From Alkalihalobacillus alcalophilus ATCC 27647 = CGMCC 1.3604 (GTDB lineage: Bacteria > Bacillota > Bacilli > Bacillales > Bacillaceae_D): a DNA stretch of 64,000 nucleotides. Positions within the stretch are counted from its first letter, which is position 1; every line of letters starts with the position of its first letter. The stretch is from positions 1 through 64,000 of the forward strand of contig NZ_ALPT02000008.1 in NCBI RefSeq assembly GCF_000292245.2, given 5' to 3'. Of this stretch, positions 63,103 through 64,000 are shown in pieces. The notes below the pieces were generated by a model that saw only the letters and a list, made by a program, of their open reading frames with translations, was not told where the DNA came from and did no database searches. The position numbers and the translations under genes are program-made.

Positions 63103-64000
63103 TTATCCCTCCAATTGAAAGGAGACTGCATGAGCAATACATGGAATCGATTCCTTTTGATAAATCATAAAAGGATTTAATAAAGCCCCAGTCGCAACAA
63201 CAAGTAACCTCTTAAATTTTCCTTTTTTCATTTCATTAAATAAATGACCAAAGGTGACGACCGCACAACAGGCCGCTCCACTCCCTCCAGAAAAGACATT
63301 TTGTCCTGGAGCATAAATCATCACACCACAATCATCATAATTTTTTGGAAGTGTAATCCCCTCATCTTCCAATAGCTTATGCAAAATTCCAGATCCTACA
63401 CGCGCTAAATCACCTGTGACGATTAAGTCATAGTCTTCTACCGTCGTATTTGTATTTTGTAAATGGGTTTTCATCGTATCAACAGCTGCTGGAGCCATGG
63501 CTGCTCCAAATTGAAAAGGATTTTTAATCTCGTAATCAATAACTTTGCCAATCGTTGCCGAGTGAAGACGAATATGATTTTTTTCTTTGCTTATCAAACT
63601 AGCTCCAGCCCCTGTCACTGTAAATGAAGAAGTTTCAGAACGTTGTACCGCAAACTCAGTCGGGTAACGAAATTGTCTTTCTGCCGTAGAATGATGACTA
63701 CTCGTTGCAACTAGGACCGAATCGGCATAATCGCCATCAAGCAATAGAGCTCCAGTAGCCATGGCTTCCATAGAAGTAGCACATGCAGAAAATACGCCCA
63801 AATAGGGTATCGGTAAATCCTTCGCTATGTAATTAGATGTCACCATCTGATTCAATAAATCACCCGCAATAAAAAAATCGATTTCTTCAATTTTCCTTCC
63901 TGCTTTTTCTAAACTAATTTCAATCGCTTCTTTCATCAATTTTCGTTCCGCTAATTCCCATGTTTCTTCTCCACAATAAAGTTTTTCATAATATTTATCA
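63103..64000 (-). CDS. spoVAD: SpoVAD (housekeeping copy), 5' end outside the window
   Basis: Dipicolinate-binding SpoVAD of the main spoVA operon. The frame runs on to the right edge (residues such as YYEKLYCGEETWELAERK precede the first in-window start codon), so about 40 N-terminal residues are missing here. Shows [47 protein letters not shown] and GGSGAACCAVVTFGH. Partial by truncation, not a pseudogene. Confidence 0.95.
   Translation of the reverse strand, partial: DKYYEKLYCGEETWELAERKLMKEAIEISLEKAGRKIEEIDFFIAGDLLNQMVTSNYIAKDLPIPYLGVFSACATSMEAMATGALLLDGDYADSVLVATSSHHSTAERQFRYPTEFAVQRSETSSFTVTGAGASLISKEKNHIRLHSATIGKVIDYEIKNPFQFGAAMAPAAVDTMKTHLQNTNTTVEDYDLIVTGDLARVGSGILHKLLEDEGITLPKNYDDCGVMIYAPGQNVFSGGSGAACCAVVTFGHLFNEMKKGKFKRLLVVATGALLNPFMIYQKESIPCIAHAVSFQLEG

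Overview
The window comes from the chromosome of an AT-rich, endospore-forming Bacillaceae. The backbone order (res genes, rluB, spmB-spmA-dacB, scpB-scpA, ypuF, ribH-ribBA-ribE-ribD, ppiB, lysA, spoVAF-EA-EB-AD) follows the resE-to-spoVA stretch of Bacillus subtilis. It is interrupted by blocks B. subtilis lacks here. A glyoxylate shunt (aceA, glcB) and a 7-gene spoVA2mob-type operon argue against B. subtilis itself and suggest an environmental, possibly alkaliphilic, relative. That genus-level guess is inference.

Layout. 0-3 kb: tandem hairpin repeats, then a cobalamin-type ABC ATPase and permease whose binding-protein gene survives only as a leader-sized fragment. 3-9 kb: resABCDE (cytochrome c maturation and the redox two-component system). 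9-13 kb: rluB, a 51-bp repeat array, and dacB-spmA-spmB (spore cortex and core dehydration). 13-21 kb: an inserted block with three DUF421/YetF-like proteins, a complete spoVA2mob-type operon (DUF1657, lipoprotein, SpoVAC, SpoVAD, SpoVAEb, DUF1657, 2Duf), a cardiolipin synthase and an Fe/Mn superoxide dismutase. 21-28 kb: scpAB, an inverted pair of GC-rich repeats, ypuF, and the riboflavin operon under an FMN riboswitch with a visible terminator and promoter. 28-40 kb: an IS200-type element, malate synthase G, a 40-aa zinc-ribbon gene, isocitrate lyase and a leucine/isovalerate catabolic cluster. 40-51 kb: a SUKH protein, AEC transporter, M3 peptidase, YcgQR-like membrane pair, SIMPL protein, a half-ABC exporter behind a Fur box, and a YtrA-type ABC cassette with its operator. 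51-56 kb: the 2-methylcitrate cycle (prpCDB) with a divergent LysR regulator. 56-64 kb: the frataxin-like fra gene, a GNAT, an orphan ORF, ppiB, lysA behind a lysine riboswitch, and the distal part of the housekeeping spoVA operon, which runs off the right edge.

The metabolic genes fit together. Leucine breakdown yields acetyl-CoA for the glyoxylate shunt, and branched-chain or odd-chain breakdown yields propionyl-CoA for the methylcitrate cycle. Two spoVA loci, dacB-spmAB and 2Duf all concern spore heat resistance and dipicolinate traffic.

The least explained material is non-coding. A ~123-bp nested-hairpin repeat (3.3 tandem copies plus two solo copies) shows compensatory base changes and abuts the Shine-Dalgarno of two genes. 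A second family repeats at exactly 51 bp at three separate loci. Neither resembles an element I can name.
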